Positions 46,785 to 59,398 of a stretch of 64,000 bases of DNA are shown here, in pieces (the stretch's first letter is position 1; every line of letters starts with the position of its first letter). A program made the translations under genes and the position numbers. The DNA comes from Trichoplusia ni (lineage: Eukaryota > Arthropoda > Insecta > Lepidoptera > Noctuidae): the NCBI RefSeq assembly GCF_003590095.1, contig NC_039502.1, positions 4,503,753-4,567,752 on the forward strand. Direction: 5' to 3'. The notes under the pieces are model-generated. The model was not told the DNA's origin, made no database searches, and was given only the letters and a program-made list of their open reading frames with translations.

Positions 46785-46895
46785 TGGTCGAGTTGAACTT
46801 TCAACTCACTCGCCCGCTGCGTCAGCTCATGATCAAGGACTTCGCTTGAGTCCCAAAACTAGTCGGACAATCCCCAAAAATAAGCGTGTAGACCG
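46785..46895 (+). mobile_element. Fold-back element, degenerate single arm
   Basis: GTCAGCTCATGATCAAGGAC then CCCAAAACTAGTCGGACAAT and AAAAATAAGCGTGTAGACCG match the right arm of the 17.5-kb element with about one change in ten. It lacks the left arm. Confidence 0.6.
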
Positions 46896-48434
46896 TCGTG
46901 AAATAATTTAAATTTAAGATCTTAACATATTTTAAACAATAGACGTTTTTATGAGTGCTGTTAATCCTTTAGTGTCAAAACTTTTTGTGTCGAATAAGAA
47001 ATCATAAAATACTATTTTCTATGATAAAACTAACTGATAAAGCGGAAAACGATAATCAAAGATATGACAGTTTGACGCACGATTCCAAGAACGTGAAGCA
47101 AACAGATATTTTTCTTTGATTGACTGAAGAGTTTGTATGACTAAACCGGAGTTGGTCAAGAACTGATTATTCATTTGAACACGATAACTCACTAAACATA
47201 AATTCAAAACCTTTGTTGAGAATGCCAATGTTTTTTATTGGGTTTTATATATAAAAACAAAAATTCTTTGGTCGAAAAATGTCCTGCAAAACTGGCATTA
47301 TCTGTATCTGTCATCCATGTATTGATGTATATTCACACTTAAAAGCTTCTTTAATATCTTTCTTGCATCTTTGATTATGTCATACTAGTCTTAGATAAAA
47401 CCTTAGATTAGATGAGATTAGAATATTCTTTATTGTACACCATGGAATTACAGCAGTGATTCTTAATACATACAATGTTAGGGTACAATGGCAATACCTT
47501 TTACATACTAATCCTGGGACTCTACCATCAGCTCATAAAGACCTCTTGGGGCAAGTTTAGATGGTAAAATTGGAACCAATAAACTCGGTAACAAACCTAC
47601 TTTAGATTCCGATATAAAACTAACCACACGCACCTTTATCGCCAATTCTTGGACGTAAACCTATTTCTCCAGTTATAAAACTTACGCATTCTATAAGTCG
47701 TCACTATTAATAAATATTTTTTTGTATTAAGATATAATTTTCTTTGGCACACTTTAATAATGTGGTAATGTGAAGTCATTTTGAACTGCATTGGCTTTTG
47801 TTAAAAAAAAAAACTAAAACTAATATGACTACAATATTCGTGTCATAAATAAAGTTGCATGAAATTTTGTTTTGAAATATAAGAAACCAAAGCTTTGTTT
47901 TGGCAGGTACCGAAATATTTGTCATGTGACAGACAAATCTTTTCATCATCTGACTCGACCGTGATTGCAAGATCACTACTAATAAAATCATGACAAGGTC
48001 CATGTGAAATAAGGTTTTTATTTTATACTAAGAATCGTATAATAACATTATTTTATTTAGGTAATAATGGTCATCCATGATTGAGCATGAAACAAAAACA
48101 ACTTACACTATTGAGAATCTACCACCGTCCGCGTCACTTAAAGTAAAATTGTTGCTTTTGTAGAAAATAGATGTCGCTCTATATCGTGTCGTGCGCTGTC
48201 TTGCTCGCACAACTGTCACAGTCTTTTGAGAGACCACACATTTTGAGAGATGTAGTAAAAGAGTGTAGTAATCGTTTCAAAAAGTTCGTCTCTATTTACC
48301 CCACAGCCCTGTTACCCTGCTTTACCCTACCATAAATACCTTTGAATTTAAATTATATTTCCCAGATAACTCATTAACTTATTTTTTTATAATTTGCTAA
48401 ATTATTTTTATGATTTAACGCTTACTACGCGGGC
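46896..48434. other. AT-rich DNA, no gene seen
   Basis: A repeat-E-like hairpin (GTCGCTCTATATCGTG ... GCGCTGTCTTGCTCGCAC) lies at about 48170-48220. No supported gene or RNA. Confidence 0.4.
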
Positions 48435-48525
48435 TGGTTACATGTGGCCCATGAAAGAGAATCATGGAAAAACTAGGTTGAAAGTTATGCCCAGCAGTGG
48501 GACACCATGGGCTAGATAAAACGAA
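48435..48525 (+). mobile_element. RTE-type LINE 3' tail fragment
   Basis: TACATGTGGCCCATGAAAGA ... TATGCCCAGCAGTGGGACAC followed by CATGGGCTAGATAAAACG: the common 3' end of RTE-type or related SINE elements of moths. Confidence 0.6.
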
Positions 48526-49247
48526 AATTGCAACTTTTATAAAAAAAATAACGTTTTTGGTTCAGTAATTATTTTTTATTTAAACTAATACAATACAATT
48601 GATTTCTGACAAGTCATTGTGTACTTCCTTGCACTTTGACAACCTTGTGCTCATGGTCATATCTTGATTCTATTGATCAAATGGATTTATTGTTCGAATG
48701 TCATATCAATAAGCAGAATCAGGTGATAACAGATTTGTTTTAAATATCTAAGTGAATGTAATAATATATGGGCAACTACTTCCTCGTAATAATTGTATGA
48801 CTTAATAATCTTAACAAAGCAAGATTTAGATAAGAACCAAGTTTTTTTTTATCAACAAGGAGTTGGTAAAAAAACTGAGCAATACCTGCATCAGTTAATA
48901 TTGGCAGGCAGACAAAAACTTTAAGAATGAATCGAGAAAGCACCTAAATTAATCTGTAACAAACTAAGAAGCCATCATTCGAAATAAAATACCCAAATAA
49001 AAAAAAAAAACAAGTATAAATTTCTTACAAATCCAAAAGATATTTGTATTGTTTACATTTTTAACCGTACATTTTAACGTAAACCCATCACACCGTGACG
49101 AGTCCCCAAAACTACGTCGAAAGCGAAAACACATTCATTTAAGATGCAACCGTATCGCAACGGTTCGCGAGCTGCTCTTAACCTACTTACTTGTCTCAAG
49201 TTTAGATACATTCATGTTTATAATAAAGATAGGAATCATCATGATCA
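48526..49247. other. AT-rich DNA, one plus-strand open patch
   Basis: The frame at 49070-49200 (with SPKLRRKRKHIHLRC and NRIATVRELLLTYLL) is basic and moderately coding-like. It has no ATG, acceptor or known domain, and runs into the neighbouring LINE tail. Confidence 0.25.
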
Positions 49248-49300
49248 TCAGTAGGTGTCAGTCCACTTGTGGACATAGGCCTCTTCCATGGTACGTCACT
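49225..49300 (-). mobile_element. RTE-type LINE/SINE 3' tail, reverse
   Basis: ATCATCATGATCATCAG tail next to GTCCACTTGTGGACATAGGC, the reverse complement of the GGCCTATGTCCAGCAGTGGAC-type end seen at 51.6 and 61.8 kb. Confidence 0.65.
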
Positions 49301-49325
49301 GAGCTCGACCTTCAGCTTTGGTTTC

Positions 49326-49440
49326 AGCGGATGGGAGTTTCACACTTTTACTGACTAAAACCCACTATGTTTCTTCGTTTGCCCTTTGTGTGCTGGAGCA
49401 TCGGCATTTAGGACAATCACGATGGCCCAGTAGGCATCAG
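49326..49440 (+). mobile_element. Repeat B, copy 3
   Basis: CACACTTTTACTGACTAAAA, CCCACTATGTTTCTTCG and TTTAGGACAATCACGATGGC, in the same order as the copies at 9.6 and 28.1 kb, then AGGCATCAGCGCTTATGGGC. Confidence 0.6.
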
Positions 49441-51553
49441 CGCTTATGGGCCCCACTGCGCTTGCTGGCTTCTCTTCGTGGTATGGTTGTAACACGAATA
49501 CGCTGTGGATGTGTATTATTCATGTGATCCTAATCCCTGCAAAGGCCCTAAATATTTTCTCGGTTTTTTTGTAAGGAAGTACTTTCTGAAGTTAATAATG
49601 ACCAGGTAATTCTTACTCAGATTCCTACCTTTAAGTGCTCTGATCATCTTTAAGTGTTGTCGTGAGCAGAAACCGCAGTTCGTAGATTTTGTAAATTGGC
49701 CCTCGGCCCTACTTGAACTAATAACAGGGCAATCAGGTTCGTGTGCCCGAAACGTGTAGTTTTGCTCTACCTAATCGATTTCTTGGTCTGAATATATTTT
49801 TAAACGCCATTTTGGGCAATTTTACCAGTATGTTGTTTTTGCCATCAGCAACAAGAAATTCATACTTATTCCTCTCTCTCTTGTCTATTTATAATATTGA
49901 AGCTATTGATATTCGTTTACCGATGCTGCTGGTAACTCCACTTCCAACTAAAGACATGTGACTATAGCAAAGCTTCCCTACAGCTAATCTTAATAAAAAC
50001 GTCGATGAAGCCAGATAAGATGTCTGCGGGTCCCAATAAAAGTTGTCAGTTAGTAACGTAGGGTGCAACCACAAATTACGCCGCAACTTACTGAAGGAGA
50101 AAGCCAACGCAAAGCGTGATATGATGCCTCTTACAGGACATGATAAATTAAGATTGTTACAGATGTAAAGTTAGCGTTAAAAAAATTTATGAAATAAAGA
50201 ATATTTGCAACGTGATTAATAGTTTTATTAGCGAAATTAAGTTTTACAGTTGTTCACGAGATGAGTAACAAAAGACGACAAGGACGCCAACCTTAGCTGT
50301 CAAAATACAGGAACTAATTAGGTTGCGTTCCATTTCCAATAAAAAACTAATGGGAAACAATCAATTGTACAAAGTGTTATATTTCTGTAAGAGAAAACGT
50401 AGAGAAATCGCTAAAACAAAAAAGACAAGTCTACGAATCATGAGTTATTCAAAATAATCTATACAAACCCTTTCCGGAAACTAAACCCTAGAACTAGAAC
50501 GTAATTCATCAACCGTCACCAGGTCCCTCCAAGAAACTCAAAACTGACACGTAATATCTGGACGTTCCTCTTGTTAACTTCGGCCATTCACATCTCCAAT
50601 TGAGTACGTCGCTATGTGCTAAGGGACGGAGCAGCGCGACAAATTGTCAGTTGACCCTTCACTCTTTAATTGGCAGTAAATACGTTAATTTTAGTTTAAC
50701 TGTAAGAAGTTTCTGAACTTGTAACTGTTGTTTTATCTTCTAACGGAGTGGATAAGAAAGAGTAATTACTCGCTTTATTGCTGTATTTAATTTTGCTTCT
50801 TTAGTGTTCGTAAACTACTCAACGCTTGCTGTTACTTAAATGGGATTCAAATGCACTTGGTTTTTTTTCTTAAAATGATTGATGCTCAGTGAATCCGTTT
50901 CAAAAGATTAACGGGTTTTCTCTTTAACCGTGAATTTACAAAAAAAAACGCGGGAAAAAGGAATGCATCCTAATTTCACAAAAACTATTTTGATGATTAT
51001 TCTCACATAATGTAACCTCAGATTTTTTAGTGGGCTACAGTTTATATAAAAAATAAAATTTCTGAAATGCCTCATGACTTCACCAAAAACAGAATAAATA
51101 AAAAGCTGTACTCAAAATTTTTGTGGTTAGACCGTAATAGCCGAGCGTGACAATATCACCGGTGAAATCTTTGGAAGCCATGACGCGACGGAAGTACAGT
51201 CTAATTGGCAGATGACACTAAACTTAACTGTTCTCAAGGCCCAGGTATTTTAGATAAATCTTGAACGACAGAATAAAACCAACGCATATTTGGAGATCCA
51301 TTTACATTAATTGGAACGGTTAAAAGTAAATTAAAGATAATTGATGATGGTGTAAACGAGACCAGGTTGGTCTCTGACCGGATTCGCACGCAAAAAACCG
51401 CCTGAGGTGTCTATTATTATATTGACGTGCATTTCTCAATAGCTTGAGATTATTTTTTTGGTTTTAATTAAGTGACTTAGGTCTTATTATTCTGGATATT
51501 AAGTAAGTTTTGCTACACCATATATTCATCATTACTCTTTTTGTAAACGAGAA
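49441..51553. other. AT-rich DNA, no gene seen
   Basis: Opposed open frames at 49.74-50.11 kb share one segment and have no domain. A small inverted repeat GAGACC-AGGTT-GGTCTC lies at about 51359-51375. No supported gene. Confidence 0.4.
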
Positions 51554-51650
51554 CGGATGGATGCGGGCTGCCCTGGACCGGGATGGTTGGCGCTCTTTGG
51601 GGGAGGCCTACGTTCAGCAGTGGACGGCTATAGGATGAGATGAGATGATG
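51554..51650 (+). mobile_element. RTE-type LINE/SINE 3' end with 9-bp target duplication
   Basis: A 97-base insertion ending GAGATGAGATGATG, flanked by identical AAACGAGAA (51545-51553 and 51651-51659). Contains GGGAGGCCTACGTTCAGCAG and TGGACGGCTATAGG. Severe 5' truncation plus duplication shows target-primed insertion. Confidence 0.85.
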
Positions 51651-52117
51651 AAACGAGAATTTTTTTTTTAATCTCGCAGCATTAGGTGCAAGCTAGAATG
51701 TTTCTTTAAAAACAGTTGGAAAGACTTGGAACCCAGAACTACTATGATTGTTTAGACAAACTAGACAACCTAAACGGGATGTTTATCCAACAGGTAGTTT
51801 TTTGATTACGCAATTGCAAAAAATATAAGTTCCAACATTGGTTACGTGATATTTTTTACTTTATAAAAACTAATTTACTTTATAAACGAACTGCTATGTA
51901 ATTAGTGTTACTCTTTTCAACCATATCAAATAATTCAATGTCATCTGGTGGTGTCAAATTTTACTATTCGCCTGCGCAAATATCCGTTGGAATCTGACAC
52001 TTTTATTGAATATCGCGTGACTAAGCTAATAATGTCGTGTTTTGTAGCCAATTCTGACTCGAGTCGAGGTAAAAAAACGACATCTAATGTTTGGTCTGTA
52101 TGCGGTAAATAGTTTGT

Positions 52118-52220
52118 CTAGAAATGTCTTCTTGCAGCTGACCTGAGCAAAGTCGCGAGTTCGATCCCTGCAAAGTCTGCGTGTCTTTGTGCGTGTTGTT
52201 TATGAAATTCCCCACGACAC
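52118..52220 (+). mobile_element. tRNA-derived SINE
   Basis: B box GAGTTCGATCC at 52157-52167, followed by CTGCGTGTCTTTGTGCGTG and ending CCCCACGACACA. The A-box region is degenerate (TTGCAGCTGACCTGAG). Confidence 0.6.
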
Positions 52221-53351
52221 ATTTATTAAATTCATTACAGCTATAGTAGTTTTTTAAAACAGGAGTTTCACATTTCAGCAGCATATTTTTCTTCTCTGTC
52301 AAAGACTGACGTCTTTGCAAGTAATTTTATAATTACATTAATCAAAAACTTTCAACACACATCCAAATATTTTCTCTACATAGTACGAAAAAATTACCTT
52401 AAAAAGTCTCTCGGAACAATTTAAAATCTTAATGTTACACTTGGCGGCACAGTAATCAACATCTGTGAACTTTTTTTTCTGTGTCTTGTGTATGTAGCTT
52501 ATGTAGGTGAGTAGGTAACATTTCTGACAGCCAATTAAAACCTTGTTAGACGTATGAAGGACGGTAGATAGTTAGATACAGTCGATAATGTACTGTGGTC
52601 TGTCGTTATGCAAAACAACGAAAACAAGGTGTGGAGTGTAATGTAAGATAATTAGTGTAAATGAAAACCTCATAAATGGGTGTTGATTAATGATTTCCCT
52701 GTGTATATTATGTAACTATATTTTTCCAACAATTAATCCACCTGGAAAGTAGAGCAATTTGGGAATTATAACGCATCTAAGATAACCACCAGGATAAAGA
52801 GAAGGAGAGGTAATCCCAATTTTGGTAACTGATTAACTACTTAAAGCTAAAAGATAACCAGAAAACCTGTTTGCCTCTTTTTTCATCTTTGCTATTTTCT
52901 TCAGCTGTCTTCCCATATGTATGTAAATTTGTCCTAAACAAATCGTTATCGCCGTCATCGTCTCCAACAAAACGCGGTTTGGACATGTCATTTGACACCT
53001 ATTCTTCCCTCCGAATATATTCTTTTGTATTTTCTTAGACAAATATATTTTGTTCGTGAATAAGTCTCGTTAAGGAAACTATGTATGAAAAATATACAAA
53101 TTTATCTTAAATCAGCCGACGAATGCTGAAAAGTAATGAAATATGACAAAATATATTCCAGAAATTCCATTCTCCAAAGAGTTTAATTTTTTTTTAACTA
53201 TTTGAGCAATGGGCTATACCTATATTAAATAGACATTAGTGGATCCATCCACAGAGCAAATTCTCTTATTCTAGGAAATATTGAAATCGAAGAACAAGAA
53301 AATTCCAAATACGGAGAAGTCTTAAATGGCATCGCCTAAAGGGCTAAAGCC
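52221..53351. other. AT-rich DNA, no gene seen
   Basis: A 69-codon minus-strand frame at 52833-53042 is K/I-rich with no domain. No repeat family was recognised. Confidence 0.4.
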
Positions 53352-53663
53352 CTACACAGACCGATTGTGAAACAAAGGACTTGAAACTAAAACAAAGTAA
53401 CACACTTTGTTCAAAATAAAAGGTTCATCCGCTGAATGGCATCTTAGCAAACATGTGCAACATCCTTCGTTTATTTGCGCAAATGTACCAGAACTTAGAT
53501 TACGATCGATCGTTACTTCGTTAACGTTTCTCAGTACATTGCTTTTATGTTCCGTTGGATCCTTACACTTCACTACAAGAGTTAATATTTCTGCTGAACA
53601 TTCTGCTATGTTTAGTTCTGGTACCGTAATGTCTATATTACAGTGTAAGGAGCTGGCTTAAGT
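53352..53663 (-). pseudogene. Coding-like open frame of about 103 codons, gene unknown
   Basis: The minus-strand frame is open from just after TAA at 53661-53663 to TAG at 53352-53354. Its middle reads ...ITVPELNIAECSAEILTLVV..., KCKDPTEHKSNVLRNVNEVT and SSGTFAQINEGCCTCLLRC. Composition is balanced and Cys-rich, against the F/K/N-rich chance frames around. The last 17 residues look less protein-like, so a donor such as AAC AAA|GTGTGT near 53402 could end an exon there. No start codon, strong acceptor or known domain. The plus strand is also open for 84 codons, as often happens opposite real coding DNA. It could be an exon or old transposon coding sequence. Confidence 0.35.
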
Positions 53664-54295
53664 TCGACGTATAATGAACATGAAACAGGTGCTACCAATA
53701 CTGGAAACCTCGTCTAGGAGATAAATTCCTTCATTATAACCACAACAAAGTAATTTTATGTTTTCCAAGCATGGTTCAATCCCACGTGGAATGAGGAAAT
53801 TTCCAAGCGGTTTAACTATAATCAGTGCCATAAATTGTACGTTTCATAAGCATTCGTTCAGAAATAGGCTGCATTCTAGATGTTTAATATTTCACACTGA
53901 ATCAGTATCTTAATGACCGCCGACCGCTCCTTTGAGTTGGAATGCTTTTCATCTGCGGCCATCATAACGGCTTCGAAATCGTGACTCGCCATTAACTTAC
54001 GCTAGCTTCTTGTTTAACGAGAATATTACTTCAATAACCCAATCATTGCGACTTTTTACGAAAAGATTAAATAAACCAAAGAACGTACATTGAAAACAAA
54101 TAAAAAAAGGAATAAGGAAACATAAACTGCTGAACGACAAAAGGTCAAAACAGTAAACAATGAACAGTCCGAGGGACTAGGAACGGCAAAAAAGGGCAAA
54201 AAACACAACTACACAGAGTTATTGGGCACAACTGCATAGCATAACAACCATTCATAACGGCGAGGAAACGAGACGAACTGGCATATAGGAGAAAA

Positions 54296-54480
54296 CGCGC
54301 GCATGCCTGAGAGAGCGAGGGAGATTGCATTCCGAATACGAGCGCAAAGTCCGGCGTCCGCGCAGGCCGCGCCGCTCACCGCTGCGCCCGCGCCGCCGGC
54401 ACACTAACTCCCGCGCAGCGCAGCGACGCGGCCGCACGCGCGCCCTCCGCCCGCTCTCGTCACATCTCGCTATAATATCG
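54296..54480. promoter_or_regulatory. GC-rich promoter island
   Basis: By far the most GC- and CpG-rich stretch of the window, with dense GCGC, CGCG and GCCGCG words and an NRF-1-like GCGCGCATGCC at about 54297. It ends just before a TATA box and leader. Open frames across it on the minus strand are by-products of base composition (Arg/Ala-rich). Interpreted as the proximal promoter of the plus-strand transcript below, with GC content typical of developmental-gene promoters in insects. A divergent minus transcript is possible (GCG|GTGAGC reads as a donor there). Confidence 0.6.
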
Positions 54481-54523
54481 ACCATTTCGTAACTAAACCG
54501 ATCATCGGTTCCGGTGATGTCAT

Positions 54524-54531
54524 TATAAATA
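54524..54531 (+). promoter_or_regulatory. TATA box (TATAAATA)
   Basis: TATAAATA directly downstream of the GC-rich island, at the right distance for a start near 54550-54560. Confidence 0.5.
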
Positions 54532-54554
54532 AAAGTATAGTGTTATGTTCAAAA

Positions 54555-54709
54555 TACCAATGGTGTTCACATAGTGTAGTGTTTTGTGAATTGAGTGCAC
54601 CAGACTGTAAAGGAGAAGACGCCGAGGATACTTTCACTGGACTGAAAGTTTTAAAACATTCTTACGGAGAACTTCTTATTAAGGGATTTGACCTCAACTT
54701 GACGAAAAG
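54555..54709 (+). other. Candidate non-coding first exon
   Basis: About 155 bases with a single ATG (54559) that opens only four codons. The exon ends GACGAAAAG|GTAAAT at 54709/54710, a good splice donor. It would be the 5' leader of a plus-strand gene whose coding exons lie beyond a long intron. No coding exon was found in the remaining 9 kb. Left boundary inferred from the TATA box. Confidence 0.5.
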
Positions 54710-57700
54710 GTAAATATTGATGACGATCGCGTCGAAACTCGCGCGAAACCTGTTGTGGACCGCACCATAGATAAACATAACGGTAGCTTAGAATGAGATT
54801 GAATTTTCAAAACACTCGCCGACGCCCTTTCTTTCGTATTACTATTTTTTCTGACAGTTTTTATTGATCAAGTGTTAATTAAAGTCAAACTGTGCAGCAC
54901 TCATGCATAAAACAACATTGACATTATAATCACGTGAAACTATTTTCTTTGTCAGCATCGCAAGCTGAGATGCTTATCGTTATCTCGCAAAGATATCTCA
55001 GTTCATGCCATTCAACGTGCAGTTCAAAGATAAAAAACACATCACTAACATTCCGTTAAAACTCTACGCCGTAAGTTTCAACGGCCTAAAAAGGTCTTGA
55101 AAAAAGAACAATAGTCTTTTCAGTCAGAAAAAAATATTAATAAATAGAAAACCAAATTGATCTTTCGCATAAAAAACGATCACCTAATGTTTTTAAAACA
55201 TTTATTGTCTAGCTTATACTACTAAAACAAGTATCTATAGTACCAGTCACAATAAGAATGGAATATCTTTTAAATAAAAACCGAGATTTAAAAAAAACTT
55301 AAGTAACATCATTTAGTAATAATAGTTAATTTAAACAAAGAACATAATATATTTAATATTGAAAAACAGGTTTCAAAAGGTGCAAATGAGTCTTAATACT
55401 TGATTTGGCCTTTTTAAAATAAAACTTGCAAAACGGAACAAGGTTTTAAACATTTAACAAATAATTCAGTGTCTGAAGCGATTTTAGGTTTAAGTAAAGC
55501 GTTTGATTCGGTTACGAATTAAATCGTAACATTCATTTGTAAAATTATGGGAATCAAAATGTGTTTGTAAACTTTACACTAACTTTTTCCTTAGATTGTA
55601 AGATTCTTGGTGTTTAGCAAACTTTTCAGTGAGGACACATCTTACATCGGAGATATTTCAATATTAGAGAGGTATATAGCCAACAAAATTGCCTTGGGGT
55701 ATGCCTATGTTTACAACCCTATCTTTTTTCATACAATAACTAAGAAACAACTAGAATCTCAAGACTTGATATTATTCGGTAGCATGCAAGTGTTAGCATG
55801 TCCTACCTGCCGACAGGTTTATTTTAAAATTATCTAACACATTACTGGACATTGCGTGATCATTGTCGACGCACGTTACCACCGCTATTTTCTACTATTA
55901 ACGTTTAATACCTCAGTAATCACTTTTGTTTTCTAAGCACAAAAGTTATGTCATCATCATTACCGCCATTCAGTTTTCGATGTGGTTTACTCGTAGACTT
56001 AGAAAAAAGTTTGAGGTCGACTGTGTTGATAGTTTTTGCGCACAATTTTGTATTACATCCAGCTGTGATTGCCTTCGCATAAAAAGGTCCACTTTCAACA
56101 AACTTAATATTACCATCTGTATTAAAAACTGTATCGTCTTGTTTTGTTTATCTGTTGTGCGTCAAATCTTAAGGAACCAAGTATTATTCTGTCCATAATA
56201 TATTATAGCTAATTAGGTCATAACAACATCGGAACATTGTCTATTATTAGACAGACGATAATTATGGTAAGGATTAACGGCCAAATCTGCGGGAGGTTAT
56301 TAATTATGATCATTATAATAAAGTACTAAATAAAGCAAAATTAACGAATTTCTAACAAAAACATTTTGATGGTTAAATGGAGTTTTATGATTCATAATTA
56401 CCTGCTGTAAAAAATGAAATACCCATTTCACATTTTACAGGTCTCGTTACATGTTTGAAAATAATGATATTATTCATAATATACACGATGTTTTCTTTAG
56501 TACATCCAAACTGATTAAACATAACACAATAATGAGACCTTCAAACCATACGCACGTATCACCTTTTCATACATTACCGACTCATTCACTGATTTCATAA
56601 AATCCGAAATACAGTAAACACATTTTGGGTATACTGTATTTCGGATAGCTAGAACTGACAACCAGTTTTGGGCAAACATTTGAAATTAAGTAAAGGACAA
56701 GGGACGAAGAATAGATAATTTCTGAATTTGAAAAGCCATGTTTACGTGGACAGGCTTCTCACATTGCCTGTGTATGCAATTTTACAATTTCGTGTTTTTT
56801 ATCACTGAAAATTTAATCAGATAAATGTATGTAAAAAAGTATATTTTTGTTTGTAATTCATAAGAAAGCACGTGAAATTGTGGGACAAATATTGCAACTG
56901 CAACTGTACGCAAAACAGATTGTATTTTTTTGTCTCAACCAACGTAACAAGATTGAAAGTATTCGAAATCGAATCGTAATAATTTATATAATTTTTCTTC
57001 GTTAAGGCCAAAGGGTCAAGCGTTTGCAACTAGTTGTCAATACAGTTTGACACAGATCGTCAGCGGTTTACCTCAAACTTTCCCTGTAATGCACCTTCAA
57101 CGGTTTACGAGGCGTCAAGCCATTTGGGTTTGTGTCTCATTTAACTGTTTTATAGCAATTTAGTCTTGAGTGAGTATTGTTGACTCGCTTTTTATCACAA
57201 GTACTTAGTCACAAATACCTGTAAGATATGCATGTTATAAACGTTAATGCAACGACTTATGTGAGTATAGCTCATGTGAAAGATTATGAGTTTTCGGATC
57301 AGGGGTGGATTTTTTCCTGCTTACAATTTTGTCGTTCCCAAGAATAAGGATCAAATAAGAAACCTTCTTTGAACTATACATATTACGTGTTATATAACTG
57401 AAAATGGTAGTACGTAATTCAAATTGATCCCAAAAATAATGTACAACTTAAATCATATTATAGCAGCAAACACAGCTTAATGAGAAAATACCTCAAGTCC
57501 ATTATTAGACCAATCTAATAGAACTAAATTCAATTTATTTCAGATCAATAAACAGTCTTATTTGCTCAGTAATTACATTATGACGTCATGCAGGAAGTTT
57601 TGTATTGCGTTATATCCGTTTCTACTCGTGATAAGTGCACTCCAAGAACTTAGAAAGGTCTTAGCTTCGAGATAACGATATTATAAATGGTTTCGGTTAT

Positions 57701-59266
57701 GTCATTGATAAGTATTTGATGAATGAGCGTTAGGATCCTTCAGGGTCCTGATAATACAGTTATTTTTGAGCAAAAGTAGTCTGGTATTTTTGGATTGACG
57801 TCATGGCATTGTAAATAAAATCACAACTTGGAGTAAGATTGTTGTAGTTAAGGAAGATAGCACACTAAACAGCTCGTAGTGCAACACATTTGTTCCAGGC
57901 TTAGTTTTAGTTTAAAAGGTGCAATCTCAAGCTGTGTCATAAAAACAATGAAGGTAATATGTTTAATCTGTTAGGTAAGAGTCATAGCCAAAACAAATTT
58001 CGAAAATTCAGACCTCATGCAAATATTTTTTATTTCCGGTATTTTCTAAAGTTAGGTGGCTTTCAGTTAAATTTTGTTCTACTCCCAAGAGTCACGAAAA
58101 CCTTAACAAGTCATACTAATGGGGCACATATTAGCCAACAAATTTCACTTTTCAAGAAAAGAAACTTCACAAAACTAACAATACATACTTTATCAGTGTT
58201 AATTGTACATTTTATATGTTATAGTGACGTTACTTGCGTAACTAAACGAAGATCAGGTGAAAGCTAGTGACGTGCCACGCGTATATCGATGACTGATGTA
58301 CATCGTTAATCAAATGTTTATGTATGAATAACAATCACGTAATTGTAGATGGTTCGCTGTAGATAATGTAGACATTTGGTAATATTAGCATTTAGATTTT
58401 AGATTATCTAATAGCAGTTTAAATAGGTTTCGATTAAATTTAATAAGATACTGTTTGCCAAATAGTTTATTGCCTTTATCAAAGTCACACACTGTTGCCT
58501 GCTAATACCAACAAATTCTATTATCGCGAGTCAGCTTTAAGAGATTTCTTATGAAATGAGCGTGAGCTTTGTACGTATATTGTTTTGCTGTTTTGTGTAT
58601 ATAAACATTAAAATAAATAAAAAGTCTCAGTAACTTAAATAAAGGCCTACATCACCGGCCTAGGCTTACATTATAAGTAAATATAATGAAGGCCTACACT
58701 TTTTTTTTTCTAAATGTGTCTCTTTAGTAGTTTTTAATTTTATTTAAGCAGAGCAATACCGAACCCACGCCTTGAAAGTTACTCACATTAAACTTACTCT
58801 GAAGATAATAATAACAAGTAGCACAATTCCTAACCATTACTCAAACTCCTTAATGATAGATAGACTGCACTAAAAACCCACATAAATCATTTATACAGTA
58901 CAAATTAATGTTACCGATTGCAATCCGGATACCAACTTAAATCGATTGTTATTGAAGTATCGATATCTTTATCGACGCTATCACATCACTAGATCTCTGC
59001 TAAGTGCTTCCAAATGTACCGCTATGTCGGGTGCACGAGTTTCATGTTTATTTTAATTTAATCTGGTTAATTGTTCTTAATCTATTTATTTTTATTTCTG
59101 TTTCCATTTGACTTTTATTACGGTGTTGGATTAAAGTAGCGTATAAAGAATGATTTCCCTGTCTCTTCGTAATTCGAGAGTTGTTAAAATAGTTCTATAT
59201 TAAACCACTGGGATAAATAAACATATTTTTTTAACATATCCCTCACTGATTAGTTTAATAATTGTG
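54710..59266 (+). other. Probable first intron, AT-rich
   Basis: No coding exon could be supported. The frames at 55607-55837, 55926-56198 and 57959-58267 are of chance type (F, I, K, N rich, unrecognised). It holds the perfect hairpin at 56602-56646, and a patch at 58930-58990 with ATCGAT-type words also seen near 13.57 kb. Confidence 0.4.
56602..56646. repeat. Perfect 15-bp inverted repeat
   Basis: ATCCGAAATACAGTA (56602-56616) and its exact complement (56632-56646) around a 15-base loop. No recognisable family. Could be a MITE relic, an RNA hairpin or a binding-site pair. Confidence 0.7.
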
Positions 59267-59398
59267 TCGCGGGTTTAACGAACATTCAAGTCGCATGCAC
59301 AAAGACACAAAGACTCAAGACAAACATTCGTGGATCCCACAAACGCTTGTCCTACGCGGGGATCGAATCACTCGGCTACCCGCAATAGCAGCTGAAAA
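59267..59398 (-). mobile_element. tRNA-derived SINE
   Basis: Minus reading: GCGGGTAGCCGAGTGATTCG (tRNA-like A-to-B region), B box GATTCGATCC (59359-59368), body TTTGTCTTGAGTCTTTGTG and CATGCGACTTGAATGTTCG, end CCCGCGACACA. Best-preserved copy of this body type. Confidence 0.65.

Noticed and set aside
54145..54485. Arg/Ala-rich minus-strand ORFs
   Set aside because: They lie across the GC-rich promoter island, and base composition alone explains the open frames.
57060..57150. Minus-strand exon ending at TTTGAG|GTAAAC
   Set aside because: Only about 22 open codons, and no acceptor in frame.
57959..58267. 102-codon plus-strand ORF
   Set aside because: F, K, L and S-rich chance-type composition, no recognisable domain, no splice or promoter support.
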